64,000 nt of DNA, taken from positions 17,044,616 through 17,108,615 of the forward strand of contig CM068382.1 of NCBI GenBank assembly GCA_034770075.1. The letters run 5' to 3'. This DNA is from Aralia elata (lineage: Eukaryota > Streptophyta > Magnoliopsida > Apiales > Araliaceae). This document shows, one piece after another, positions 1 through 9,987 of the stretch. The notes beneath the pieces are model-generated. The model saw only the letters and a program-made list of their open reading frames with translations, was not told the origin of the DNA and ran no database searches. The first letter of the stretch is position 1; each line of letters begins with the position of its first letter. A program made the translations under genes and the position numbers.

Positions 1-69
1 ATAAAGCTATTCTTTACGCAGATATAAAGTTATTCTTTATGCTGATATAAAGTTATCCTCTATCCGGTG
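1..69. repeat. 23-bp tandem repeat, three units
   Basis: Three consecutive 23-base units beginning ATAAAG(C/T)TAT start at 1, 24 and 47. The third has drifted. The array may extend beyond the left edge. It lies just upstream of plastid-like sequence. Confidence 0.6.
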
Positions 70-239
70 AAATGAACCACCAAGGCCTTTCTAGATACTA
101 AAAAAATTTGGAAGAGATTTTAGGATTCAGAAGTGGATTATTTTTATTCTTCTCTTTACCAAGATAGACATAATTTATAAAATTTTAATCCCCAACAAAA
201 AATGTCAACACTCTAATTTTCATGATTCTTTTACGGTCC

Positions 240-501
240 TATCTTGATCACGCCTAATTCTCTTGTTCGACAAAAGGCCCTTTTGTATATAATAATCGCA
301 TTTGTAGCGGGTATAGTTTAGTGGTAAAAGTGTGATTCGTTGTAGTAATCCCCTTAAATAGTTAAGGAGTCTTTCGGTTTGATTCATATTCCGATAAAAA
401 ACTTTATTTCTTAAAAGGATTTAATTTTTTACCTCTGAATGATAGATTCGAGGAAAAATATAAATTCTCGTGATTTGTATCCAAATGTCACTTAAAAAGT
501 G
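240..501 (+). pseudogene. Plastid-derived trnG-UCC spacer, 5' exon and intron fragment
   Basis: From memory of plastid sequences, this matches the trnS-trnG spacer, then the 23-nt 5' exon of trnG-UCC (307-329, starting GCGGGTATAG), then the start of its group II intron (GTGTGATTCG at 330) for about 170 bases. The 3' exon is absent, so no functional tRNA can be made. The left limit is uncertain and may lie nearer 70. It is joined directly to a plastid 23S rRNA piece that is remote in the plastid genome, so this is nuclear plastid DNA (NUPT) and not a plastid contig. Confidence 0.78.
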
Positions 502-627
502 ACCAAATCGAGGCAAACTCTGAATACTAGATATGACCTCAAAATAACAGGGGTCAAGGTCGACCAGTGAGACGATGGGGGATAAGCTTCATCGTCGAGA
601 GGGAAACAGCCCGGATCACCAGTTAAG
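502..627 (+). pseudogene. Plastid 23S rRNA fragment (NUPT)
   Basis: About 126 bases match the interior of chloroplast 23S rRNA, including the conserved stretch around GAGGGAAACAGCCCGGATCA at 599-618. Only this internal slice is present. It starts immediately after the trnG intron fragment and similarity stops near 627, so it is a non-functional nuclear copy. Differences such as GTCGACC for GTCGGCC suggest some age. Confidence 0.85.
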
Positions 628-1273
628 TGCTTTCTAGAAACAGAAAAGAATTTCAGAAATTCAAATTAAGTTATACTAAGAGTCTTTCATTACCAAAAAT
701 TTCTTTCATACCCCAAAATTCTATATTGTGGGGGACCCTAACCCTTGTTTAGTTTGTGGTATCTAAAGTTGGGGTAGGTTAGGTTGGCTTTGTGACATCT
801 GCGTAAACCATTTTAATTTCTTTAAGATTTTAAAGTTTTTTTAAAAGGAAAATAATTTGACAAAATTAATTGCGAAATTAAAGTGAGATCTTTCTTAATT
901 CTTATTTATTCCATATATATACATACGTTGTAATCATAATTTGACTGAAATTTTTTGTAATATATAATAAAACTCTTTTTTTCAAATTAATCTAAATAAA
1001 CATTGGGTGCAAGCAACTGTGTGAGCTCAGGTGTTCAGGTCGATAACTATATAGAATTGGACTAGCAAGTTTTTTCGGCTTGGATTACACTCATATTTGG
1101 GCTAGCAAGGTGTTCAGCTTGGGTTTCAGTTGGGTACAGTTTATCGAACCTAGTCTAAACCAGGGGTGGGGCCGTGGGGCGGATCCCCAAATTGTGTCTC
1201 AGTTTTCATTCATTTTGTACATATAGAAGTATTAAGAGTATAACATACATATATGTATTGTTTATGTTTAGAT
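628..1273. other. Intergenic sequence, nothing recognised
   Basis: AT-rich DNA without a credible gene. A short segment at about 1113-1190 (TTGGGTACAGTT followed by AACCAGGGGTGGGGC) recurs in shorter form near 6935-6995, so it is probably part of a dispersed repeat. Confidence 0.5.
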
Positions 1274-2349
1274 AAACATTACTGGGACTGATCATTCGGT
1301 TATAATCGAGTCGAATAAGTTATTCGATTATAACCGAATACTGAAATAATCAAAATTGCACTATCCGAAATACTAACCGAATTTGACAAAAACCGAATTA
1401 CTGAATACCGAATTACAGAATTGTAAATTCGGGTATTTCGGATAATAACCGATATAACTCTTTTAACAAAATTGATTTGGTCAAAATTAGAGCCCTAGTT
1501 TAACTAACTACCCATAAACAGAGTTTCAAAATTGTGGCCATGGAGTAGTGCAAGAAGAGTAAAGATTACAACTCCACTTTTATTCAATTTGAAATCCTCA
1601 ATGAAATCTGCTACCTCCAAAAAAATCTAGTTATATTATATGTATTCAACCATGCAAAAGTAAGAATTTAAAACCAAACATACATGCTTGAATTAAAAGT
1701 TGGAGCAACGAACAAAACGGGTCGGATCGTCAATAATAAATACGCCGAAGAAGGGGGCAGCCACTGCTCATATAAGTTGCCAACCACTTCATCAAGGTGT
1801 TTGATTCAAGTAGAGTTTTGAAGAAGAAGGGAATGATAATGGTTTGCTTTTTGATTTACGGAGTCGAAATGTACTAAAACATGAGTCTGCCATCGTGAAC
1901 TAGCCTTTTGGTATGACTAATTTTATGAAACAGGTAATCAAAATACACCATTAAAAAACAGAGCTTTCCTTCTTAATGTGTTAATTGATTTCAAGAAGTG
2001 CATGAACTGTTTCATAAAATTAGAAAGGAATCGAGAGTCGAGACGAGAGCAAGAGAGGAATCGAGAGTCGAGACGAGAGCAAGAGTAAGAGTAGAGTAAG
2101 ACTAGAGTAAGAAGCCAGTCATAGAAAAGTAAATTATAAAATTATTATTATTTAACTATTAAACTTCGGTTATTCGGATACCCGAAGAACCTATTTTTTA
2201 AAACCGAATCCGAAACCGAAAACCGATCAATAAATCGGATATAACCGAAATAGAAAAAAAAACCGAAAACCCGAAATAATTCGGTTAAAAAATTTCGGTT
2301 GTGTTCGGTAATTCGATTTTATCCGTTTTTTGCTCACTCCTAAACATTA
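1274..2349. mobile_element. Non-autonomous hAT-like DNA transposon with 8-bp target duplication
   Basis: The element at 1282-2341 is flanked by an exact 8-bp direct repeat, AAACATTA, at 1274-1281 and 2342-2349; 8 bp is the hAT target-duplication length. The ends are imperfect inverted repeats: the right end read inward is AGGAGTGAGCAAAA, resembling the hAT terminus TAGGGRTG, and the left is TGGGACTGATCA. Subterminal regions on both sides (about 1295-1480 and 2165-2330) are rich in ACCGAA/TTCGGT motifs, as often seen near hAT ends. No transposase frame is present. A 28-base direct duplication (GAATCGAGAGTCGAGACG...) lies at about 2028-2083. Confidence 0.72.
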
Positions 2350-3535
2350 TCCATGGGCATGGGCATGAGATTTAGCTCTTTTTATTTATTTGTTTGTTTA
2401 TTTTTTAGTGTAATGGAGGTCATTAAAGATCAAGACTAAAATTTAGAGGAGCGAATATTGGGAGCTTAGTCCTTACAGAAAGAAGGAATAAAGTTTGTTG
2501 AAGGAGTTTAGAAACTTAAATTTAACTACGTTAATATTATCTGTTGTCAAATAATATATGCAAGTATAAAGTATTGGCTCCACGCCAAGTACGGAATAGT
2601 TGGTAAACCCATTGTCTACTTTGAAGCTCTCAAATCAAGAAGATTAGATTCCCATTTGAGTCTTCAGATTACGGATTAATAATACAATCAATTATTTCTT
2701 GACTGTCAGTTTTAATCATAATCGAGTGAAACCTTATATCCTAAGTTAAAGAGATGCCTTTCTAGATGACCCAAATTTTCGTTTTAAGATTTGTGACAAG
2801 ACCAAGAAAAGCTTGGAAATCCCCTTTGCTAGTTTTCTAATTCATCTCTAATAATGCTGGCTAACTCAGCCGACCCAATGTTGCCAACAGAAGCTCTATC
2901 TGTATTACAATTTAGCTATTTATTAGTGTGTAAATATTACTATCTAAGTATTTGAATTTGATATGCAGATTATCTTTTTAAATCTTTTGTTCTTTAGTTG
3001 TCGGTGTTAATTAGCTCGGATCCAAATGCATGTCACGATTGGCAAATTTTAAATTTATGTTCAGCAACTCAATTCTAAATTTTGAAATTAATATGGAGGG
3101 CCAAATTTTAACTAAATTTCAATTCAATAAAATTTTAAATGCTCTTTTAATTATAAAGTGAAAGCTTGAAGTTAAGTTGTCGGACATAATGTAAGAGTAG
3201 ATAATTTTGCTTGCGTTTAAGTTCATTTGAGATCGACTTACAAGATAAATGAGTCAAATTGACCTTTTTTTCTTTTCTTCTTCTTTTCTCTCTTATAAGC
3301 CTTATCTCATTTAAACTACCTAACCTTGGAGGCTCTCATGTTATCTTTGTAAGTAAAAGAAAAACATAAAATAAATTATTCTAAAATTTCAGTAACCTTG
3401 TATTCCAATTCAAGTTTAGAGTTTTAAATAAAGGGAAAAGGAAAAAATAAAAGAAAAGGAGAGACACCATATATTGACAAAACCCCTCGCTAACTACTTG
3501 TGTTGTGTTTACAAACGAATCTGGTTAGAGTGAAG
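2350..3535. other. Intergenic, nothing recognised
   Basis: AT-rich sequence with no reading frame, RNA gene or repeat structure that I can support. Confidence 0.5.
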
Positions 3536-3705
3536 TTGATATCAACTTCACCATAGTAAATTTATATAACTTTTCTGTATTGGTTATAGAAAATGTTGCA
3601 TTAACCAATATAATAAAAAGTTATAAAACTTATCAATACAACATTTTTTATAACTAATACAATAAAAAATTATAGAATTTACTACGGTAACCCTGATATT
3701 CCAAA
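3536..3705. mobile_element. Fold-back MITE-like inverted repeat
   Basis: The two halves are imperfect inverted copies. The left arm contains ACCATAGTAAATT followed by TATTGGTTATAGAAAATGTT. The right arm read on the opposite strand contains ACCGTAGTAAATT followed by TATTAGTTATAAAAAATGTT. Both are preceded by a GATATCA/ATATCA motif. The total is about 170 bp without coding capacity. The exact ends and target duplication are not resolved. Confidence 0.5.
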
Positions 3706-4025
3706 CTCAAAATAGGTGAGCCCATTTGGGCTACAAGTGTCCTAACCTTATACAAGTCTGTTAGAATATTTAGGCTTATAATTGGTTAATGTCCATACCC
3801 AAGCTTTATGAAGGACTTTGTGTGGGAACTTAATTTTGTTGGCGTTTTCACATTTTTTTTTCTTGTTTGGATTTGATGTTTATAGATGAGATTTGTGTAT
3901 ATTTTTTTTTTGGGACATTATAAAAAATAAACAAATTCACTTTAACTTTATTTTGCAGACATTAAGGCAATATTTGAACTTGAACTTGAACTCAGAACAA
4001 TGCCAATAAAAAGTGTACAGATTAG
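3706..4025. other. Intergenic, nothing recognised
   Basis: AT-rich spacer between two MITEs. No feature supported. Confidence 0.45.
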
Positions 4026-4284
4026 TACTCCCTCCGTTCCATAATAAACATTCTAGTTTGACTTTCATGATCAAATTGATCATTTTTAAAATTAATGAAT
4101 CTTTCAAAAAATTCAAGATGTAGGCTTAGAGATTATGATCATAATAAATTACGAAGAATGTACTACTAATGTCAAGTTTTATAATTTAAAATTCTATATA
4201 AATATTTTTAATTATTTAATATAAAAATGATCAATTTGACCATTAAAATTAAATTAAGACGTTTATTATAGGACGAAGGGAGTA
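4026..4284. mobile_element. Stowaway-type MITE (Tc1/mariner-like)
   Basis: A 255-bp element at 4028-4282 begins CTCCCTCCGTTCCATAATAA and ends in the near-perfect inverted complement (TTTATTATAGGACGAAGGGAG). It is flanked by TA dinucleotides at 4026-4027 and 4283-4284. The terminus, TA target and lack of coding sequence fit plant Stowaway MITEs. It ends about 300 bp upstream of the heat-shock start codon, next to its promoter. Confidence 0.88.
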
Positions 4285-4418
4285 AGATTTATGACAGTTG
4301 CAAACATAAAATCAATTTGTGCACATAGCTCAAACAATTAAAAATATTAAATCAATTAATAACTGGGCCAAGGGCAATTAAATGAAATCAGAATATAAAT
4401 GTCACCAGCGAGCGTGAA

Positions 4419-4431
4419 TTCGAGAATATTC
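4419..4431 (+). promoter_or_regulatory. Heat shock element (three perfect units)
   Basis: TTCgaGAAtaTTC is a perfect alternating three-unit heat-shock-factor site. It lies about 65 bp upstream of the TATA box of the small heat-shock gene. A weaker second site, GAAcacTCTaGAA, is at 4452-4464. These predict heat-inducible transcription through HSF trimers. Confidence 0.85.
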
Positions 4432-4494
4432 TAGTGAGCGTATAGAACTTAGAACACTCTAGAACCATCAGGATATTATCCTCCAATCCCCTTC

Positions 4495-4505
4495 TATATA
4501 TATAA
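4495..4505 (+). promoter_or_regulatory. TATA box of the small heat-shock gene
   Basis: A TATATATAAA stretch lies about 80-90 bp upstream of the ATG at 4584, leaving a short 5' untranslated region of about 55 nt. It is the only well-placed TATA box between the heat shock elements and the coding region. Confidence 0.75.
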
Positions 4506-4583
4506 ACCTCCCACCATATGGAATTGATCCACAGAAAACATTTCTCTGCAAATTCAGAAATTTTCTAGTACCACAAAACGAAA

Positions 4584-5069
4584 ATGTCGATCATTCCACA
4601 GTTCTTTGTCCGCCCATCAAACGCCTGTGATCCGTTCTCCCTCGACGTGTGGGACAACCCTTTTGATGGCTTTCCGTTCAACGCCAATTCCCGGCCGCTT
4701 TCCCGCCACTTCCGCTCCGGTGAGGCGTCGTCTTTCGCGAACGCGACCATAGACTGGAAGGAGACTCCGGAGGCTCACGTGTTCAAGGCGGACGTGCCGG
4801 GGCTGAAGAAGGAGGAGGTGAAGGTGGAATTGCAGGACGATCGGGTGCTCCAGATCAGCGGAGAGAGAAGCCGCGAGAAGGAGGAGAAGGGAGACACTTG
4901 GCACCGCGTGGAAAGGAGCAGCGGGAGGTTCATGAGGAGGTTCAAGCTGCCGGAGAATGCCAAGGTGGAGCAGGTGAAGGCGGCGATGGAGAATGGTGTG
5001 CTGACGGTGACTGTCCCGAAAGAGGAGGTGAAGAAGCCTGGTGTGAAATCCATTGAGATCTCTGGTTAA
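4584..5069 (+). CDS. Class I cytosolic small heat-shock protein (about 18 kDa)
   Basis: An intact, intronless 161-residue frame. Class I small HSPs are ATP-independent chaperones that assemble into cytosolic oligomers and hold unfolding proteins for refolding by HSP70/HSP100. The N-terminus MSIIPQFF and the DPFSLDVWD motif (16-24) are class I signatures. The alpha-crystallin domain runs from about 54 to 147, with VPGLKKEEVKVEL (71-83) and the hallmark ENGVLTVTVP (136-145). The C-terminal I-x-I motif that docks neighbouring dimers is IEI at 157-159. There is no targeting peptide, which fits a cytosolic location. The ATG at 4584 is the first in frame after the TATA box and gives the normal family length. 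Perfect heat shock elements upstream indicate heat induction. GC content is higher than the surroundings, as usual for these genes. It is the only apparently functional gene in the window. Confidence 0.97.
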   Translation: MSIIPQFFVRPSNACDPFSLDVWDNPFDGFPFNANSRPLSRHFRSGEASSFANATIDWKETPEAHVFKADVPGLKKEEVKVELQDDRVLQISGERSREKEEKGDTWHRVERSSGRFMRRFKLPENAKVEQVKAAMENGVLTVTVPKEEVKKPGVKSIEISG

Positions 5070-5285
5070 TCGCTGATGATTTCATTGTTTTAATTTAGCA
5101 GAGCCTCTGTTTTAGGGTTAGGGTTTGATATGAGGTAGGTACTTGGGGGTTATGGTAATGGGTTTGATAATGGAGTCATTCTGTTGCTTGGGTTTATGGT
5201 ATGTAAATGGTAGTATTACGAATTAACTGGATAGTAATGACATAATTTTTATTTTTTGGCATGAATGTGTGTTTGAATTATGAAT
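5070..5285 (+). other. 3' flank of the heat-shock gene
   Basis: AT-rich downstream sequence that probably includes the 3' untranslated region. No definite polyadenylation signal can be chosen, and no other feature is seen. Confidence 0.4.
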
Positions 5286-5289
5286 TTAA

Positions 5290-6450
5290 ATTGCTTAGGT
5301 TGTGTTTGTTCAGGTTTTATTGCTTAATAGATTAGCTTTTGATTCGGTCGAAGCTAAATTTGTTTGGTAATTTTTTTTTTTTTTTTTGCCTCTTATTGTT
5401 TCTAAATTTTTAAGATTGAAAATTAAATCTAAATTATTCAGAGGTGGGTCTGAATAAAAGTTATCTTTTTTGGACCAAAATAACTCTTTCAATATTACAA
5501 TTTTTTTTTTTTATATTCCGAATTACCGTTGTCAACCATCCAACCCACCAGATCTGCCCCGCTAAACACCAGATCTGTGAGTTAGGGCTTCATTTTGGAT
5601 GCACGGTGGAGAAATTTTCGAAGGGGAATGGATTGATTGAGATGATAACTGGGAGCTTCCCTTCTGAGATGTGCAAATTGGTGAGCCTCTCTGCTATTGA
5701 ATTAGCGCACAACATGTTCAGTGGTCCTATACCTCCAGAGATTGGAAATTGACGAAAATTGCAAAGGCTTGATCTTTCAGGCAATAACTTCGCATATGAG
5801 TTGCCAAGGGAAATAGGTAATTTGTATAAATTGGTGACTTTCAATATCTCGTCTAATTTAATTACGGGACGGATACCATCTGAAATTCTTAACTGCAAGA
5901 TGTTTCAACGTCTTGATCTCAGTCAGAACAGCTTTATTGATGCTATACCTAATGAGCTTGGGATTGATTCAATATAAAAGCAGGAATCCATTCGATCAAA
6001 ATATGCAGGCAATCAATCTTAAATATATTTGCTGCTTTTAAATATACTAGCAATTGATCGAAGTTCATCTTCCTTCATTAGAGGTGTATGTATGTATAAA
6101 TCTGATTTGGGGTTGTTGTTGGGTTTGGAATAATTGTTATTTTCAATTTGGGTTTATATATTGTATGTTGAGTTTGTCTTAAAAGCTTCGATCCAACTGG
6201 TAAGGTAGGTTTTGAAGGTGACATAGCTAGGTTGGTATTTACGTGGTGGTTATGGACGAAGACAAGAAGCTGGGTTGCTGAATAGGAAGAGAGAAAGAAA
6301 GGTTAAAATGGTAAAATACTATTATTCAGACATTTTGAAAAAAATAATTACCAAACAATATTTTTTCATTCAGATACAATTTTAGACAGATGCTCTGTAT
6401 TATTCAGATGTCTAAACTATTCAGATCTTAACATTCAATTTTATCAAATA
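5290..6450. repeat. Segment bounded by inverted MITE-like sequences, possible gene-capturing transposon
   Basis: The left part (about 5357-5465) contains TTGTTTGGTAATTTTTTTT followed by GTCTGAATAA. The right part (about 6315-6363), read on the opposite strand, contains TTGTTTGGTAATTATTTTTTT followed by GTCTGAATAATAG. Repeated ATTCAGA/TCTGAAT words are typical of plant MITE termini. The LRR fragment lies between them. Exact terminal repeats and target duplication could not be fixed, so the capture reading is tentative. Confidence 0.4.
5627..5977 (+). pseudogene. Leucine-rich-repeat receptor kinase fragment, nonsense-broken
   Basis: About 115 codons encode roughly four plant-type extracellular LRRs (pattern LxxLxLxxNxxxGxIPxxI), including LQRLDLSGNNF and LVTFNISSNLITGRIPSEI. 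These resemble the ectodomain of LRR receptor-like serine/threonine kinases. The frame is cut by TGA at 5750-5752, where relatives have a Cys codon after IGN; the same frame then continues to 5977. Signal peptide, transmembrane segment and kinase domain are all missing, so this is a gene fragment and not a truncated functional receptor. It sits between inverted MITE-like sequences, which suggests it was carried here by a transposon. Confidence 0.82.
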
Positions 6451-7231
6451 CCACTTTAGAATTGAAAGTTGCAATTCATTAGTATTTCAGCATTTCGTTG
6501 ATTTGGAGGTCCAACGGCCCAAACGTGATGTTTAAATGCAGTGCATATCATTCGTGATGTTCTTCCTTGAGAGGTGAAATGAGTTTATATATGAAAATCA
6601 AATGGGCTAAAAGAAATGAGATCAATCCTTTTTTTAATATATGAAAACCAAATGGGCTAAAAGACTCGGGACCAGTAGAGTGAGACATCTTGTCCGATAC
6701 AAAATTACTGTAAGAAGTCTTGCACACCTGAATTGTTTAGGAAAAGCCATTGCACTTTTTGTCTTTCAATTTTTTTAATATCTATTTTAACGACATAAAT
6801 ATTATTTTTAACAAGCATACAAATTATACTATTTATGATAAATTTTACTATTATACTGCTAAATGTAATTTAAGTATGGTTAAATGTACGTCGGTTGAAA
6901 TGGAAGGTTAGAACATGTTAATGTAGTCTAGTTTGTTCGGCTTGGGCTTAAATTGGGTACAGTTCCTAAATGTCTTAACCAGGGTGGGGCGATCCAAGAA
7001 TTATGTTGAGTTATGACAATATATTTAAAATATAAATTATGAAAATTAAAATTAAAATATAATTAAAATAATAAAAATGTTAATAAATTTAATACGTGTG
7101 CAAGAAAATTAGTGGAGACTACTTTTTGGACTGATGCAACACCTTCAGAATACCCTAGAAGAAAATTTTGGTATACTTCCTCTAATCTTCACTTTAAGCC
7201 ACGCTGTAAGGGGGTAATCTTAAAAATATTA
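6451..7231. other. Intergenic, with a short direct repeat
   Basis: No gene is seen. ATATATGAAAA(T/C)CAAATGGG plus GCTAAAAGA occurs twice about 52 bp apart (about 6588 and 6640), a local duplication. About 6935-6995 shares words with 1113-1190. The retrotransposon block begins at 7232. Confidence 0.5.
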
Positions 7232-7958
7232 TGTTAGGGAAAGTATTTATATATTTAGAAATATATATTTGCAACTATATAATAACATGAAACTGAGAAT
7301 AATATATATATATATATATATAAACTTATCTGTTGAACCAAACTTTGTAAACGCAGAAATTGTATGTCAAAGCTAGGACTCGGTACTATGTCCTTAAGAC
7401 AATTATGCCCTCTTTACAGTGCTCAGAGGTAATATCACTTGTCTCCCAGGATACAATGACAACGTATACTATAGTAGCACTCCAAATAGTATACACAACG
7501 GACCAAAATTTATGTTCTTATCTCTCTCAAATAAAACTATATATAACTTATATTATTATGAAGACTAGAATGCTAGAATACTTGAAAAATTGAATGAATT
7601 GAATGACAGCCCTCACCATCTATTTATAGGTGAATTAAGTGACCCTTTAGATTAGTCACAACCTTTTGAAAAGGTTTAGATGCCATTGAAAAGACATGTG
7701 ATGCGTCCGTTCGGGTTTGAAATGACGCAACCGTTCGGCTTGAAACGACATAACCGTTCGGACTTGAAACGACGTAACCGTTCGGGCTTGAAATGACGTA
7801 ACTGTTCGGACTTGAAACGACGTAACCATACGGACTTGAAACGACGTAACCGTTTGGTCTTGAACCCGTGAACACATAATTCTTTGGGAGTTAATTTCTC
7901 ATTCATTACTTCATGGATTTGAGCACCCATTTAAAAATTGCTTGCTCAAATTCTAACA
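7232..7958 (-). mobile_element. Copia LTR, subtype B, minus strand (3' LTR)
   Basis: Read on the minus strand, this 727-bp LTR starts TGTTAGAATTTGAGC at 7958 and ends TTTTCCCTAACA at 7232. It is preceded (at 7959 onward) by the purine-rich tract ATGTGGGGGAT, which marks it as the 3' LTR of a minus-strand Copia element. Its U3 part carries a 24-bp minisatellite. The end segment is shared with short LTR pieces embedded in the plus-strand elements (about 9984-10071 and 12493-12607). Confidence 0.85.
7706..7865 (-). repeat. 24-bp minisatellite inside the Copia LTR
   Basis: Six to seven imperfect units of the form CGTTCGGACTTGAAACGACGTAAC. The plus-strand LTRs carry a related but less regular run of GTCGTTTTG and CGAACGGACGC words, so the repeat appears to have expanded in this subtype. 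Short open frames across it are repeat artefacts. Confidence 0.75.
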
Positions 7959-8510
7959 ATCCCCCACATGAATGAAATTGACTGTCAGCCTTATGCAAAT
8001 GTTATGCAGACTCCGAGAGAAACAGAATTAGAAATCATCTGTATAGAGAGAGGTAGTTTTTGGCTTTAAACCTTCCCTTGTGAAAGACTATCGGGTTTAC
8101 TGGTTGTCTAGTGAACATGACGTCTTGAATTGTCCAACCGTTTGTGTAAACCGAGACAATAGAAATTCACACAGAATCTTTCCAGACATTATTTGGTTCT
8201 CATGATTTTGTTCATTTTGGCCATGAACAATCCCGGATTAATGAGTGCTCTAGAGAAGTATAGCCTTTATCATTCTCATAGAATTGACCCAGTTCACACT
8301 CACATAGCTGATCCTTATTAAGAGTATCCTGCCATACACCACTTGTTTATTAAGATATAAGAATCATTAAAAGCATAGCTTATCCTAAAACTGCTGCAGG
8401 TATTACTATCCCGTATCATATGAATGAGCAAAAAAAATTAATTTCTTCATAATGATTTGGTTGAATCATTCACAATTTAGTTGTCCCTTTAAACCTAGAT
8501 CTTGGGATCT
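7959..8510 (-). mobile_element. 3' non-coding part of the minus-strand Copia element
   Basis: Sequence between the end of pol and the 3' LTR. Part of it (about 7990-8170) is the reverse complement of 31870-32051 in the plus-strand internal region 3, which shows both belong to one family. No gene. Confidence 0.7.
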
Positions 8511-9070
8511 CCAGTCAACTTAGGTTGGGTGTCCACCATGACGATCCTTATTTATAGGCTTTTTAAACCCATTCCCCTCGGTGTTATTTTTACTTGCTCT
8601 CTAGTCAAACCTTTAGTTAACGGATCCGCTATATTTTTCTTTCGACTTTATGTACTCAATAGACATAATGTCATTAGAGAGCAATTATTTTTTGGTATTG
8701 TGTCTACGACGAATGTGTCTAGACTTACTATTATACATGCGACTCTGTGACCTTTTAATTGCTGATTGTCTATTACAATGGACACAAATAGCAGGCACAT
8801 GTTTTGGCCACATAGGAATATCTTCTAAGAAATAGCGAAGCCACTCAGCTTATTCTTCAGCCTTATCCAATGCAATAAACTCAAATTCCATCGTTAATCG
8901 AGCAATGCATGTTTGTTTAGAAGATTTCCATGATACTGTTCCTCCACCTAGTGTAAACACAAAACCACTAGTGGATTTAGAGTCGTTTGTATCCGATATC
9001 CAGTTCGCATCACAGTATCCTTCAAGTACTGTTGGATATCTTGAGTAATGTAATCCAAAATTTTGAGTAT
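8511..9070 (-). pseudogene. Copia pol fragment: RNase H domain, broken
   Basis: Minus-strand translation gives the C-terminal Copia RNase H, including YCDANWISD, STSGFVFTLGGGTVSWKSSKQ, a degraded EFIALDKAEE, and ADPLTKGLTREQV near the end. RNase H removes the RNA strand after reverse transcription. Normal residues before YSRYP (RT, integrase, gag) are missing because the element is cut off near 9078. An in-frame stop after DKAEE (near 8850) and at least two small frameshifts further on make it non-coding. It abuts plus-strand Copia sequence head to head. Confidence 0.85.
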
Positions 9071-9078
9071 ATTTTGTG

Positions 9079-9118
9079 TTGCAAATATATATTATTAAAT
9101 ATATATCTTTCACTAACA
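9079..9118 (+). mobile_element. 3' stub of a plus-strand Copia LTR (subtype A)
   Basis: Forty bases identical to the last bases of the complete LTRs (ending TCTTTCACTAACA), followed directly by the element leader. The rest of this LTR has been lost at the junction with the minus-strand fragment. Confidence 0.8.
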
Positions 9119-9163
9119 ATCTTAAGACAATTATCACTATATTTAATTTATATTTGCAAAAGT

Positions 9164-9987
9164 ATGGCTACCGATTCTGGTACTATAATCAGTTCTTCTT
9201 TTTCTTATACACCTGTGATACCAAATGTTCCTGTAAACCATGGTGAAAAACTAGAAAAGTTCAATGGAACAGAGTTTAAAAGATGGTAACAAAAGATGTT
9301 GTTTTATCTCACTACGCTAAACTTGGCACGGTTTCTTCATGAAGATTCTCCTGTGCTTGGTGAGAATGAAACAGACAGGCAGATGGTTGCTGCAATTGAT
9401 ACATGGAAACATTCAGATTTTTTGTACAACAATTACATCCTCAATGGATTAGATAACACATTATACAATGTGTATAGTTTTCTCAAGTCTGCAAGAGAAT
9501 TATGGGATTCCTTGGATAAGAAATACAAAACAAAAGATGCTGGCACGAAGAAGTTTGTAGTTGGCAGGTTTTTGGATTATAAGATGGTGGATTCTAAGAC
9601 TATCATCAACCAAGTCCAAGAACTATAAGTAATCCTGCATGAAATACATGCAGAAGGTATGTCATTAAGTGAATCTTTTCAAGTTGCTATTATTGAAAAA
9701 TTACCACCAATGTGGAAAGATTTCAAGAATTATCTCAAGCATAAATGCAAAGAGATGAAACTTGAAGACTTAATTGTAAGATTAAGGATTGAAGAGGACA
9801 ACCATGCTTTTGAGAAGAAAGCAGGAAGGACCTTTGTTGAACATAAATCCAACGTGGTGGAACAAGGTCAGAAGTCTAAAAAGAGAAAGTACTCCGACAA
9901 TGGGCCTCAACAGGGAATGAATAAAAAGTTCCAAGGCAAATACTACATTTGTGATAAGCCCGGACATAGGGCAAAGGATTTGCGTTT
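9164..9987 (+). pseudogene. Copia gag, copy 1 (UBN2-type), nonsense-broken
   Basis: The frame starting at ATG 9164 (MATDSGTI) encodes a Copia Gag capsid of the UBN2 type. It includes LEKFNGTEFKRW, the helical capsid core (LNGLDNTLYNVY, ELWDSLDKKYKTKDAG), a basic stretch (KSKKRKY) and the start of a CCHC zinc knuckle (CDKPGHRAKD). It is interrupted by TAA at 9287-9289 and 9626-9628 and loses homology at about 9987, inside the zinc knuckle, where a subtype-B LTR fragment begins. There is no pol. Confidence 0.88.

Noticed and set aside
307..329. Functional tRNA-Gly(UCC) gene
   Set aside because: Only the plastid 5' exon and part of the intron are present. The 3' exon is missing and the sequence runs into 23S rRNA.
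7624..7930. Minus-strand frames with NGYVVSSP-like repeats
   Set aside because: They are translations of the 24-bp LTR minisatellite and are open in several frames at once.
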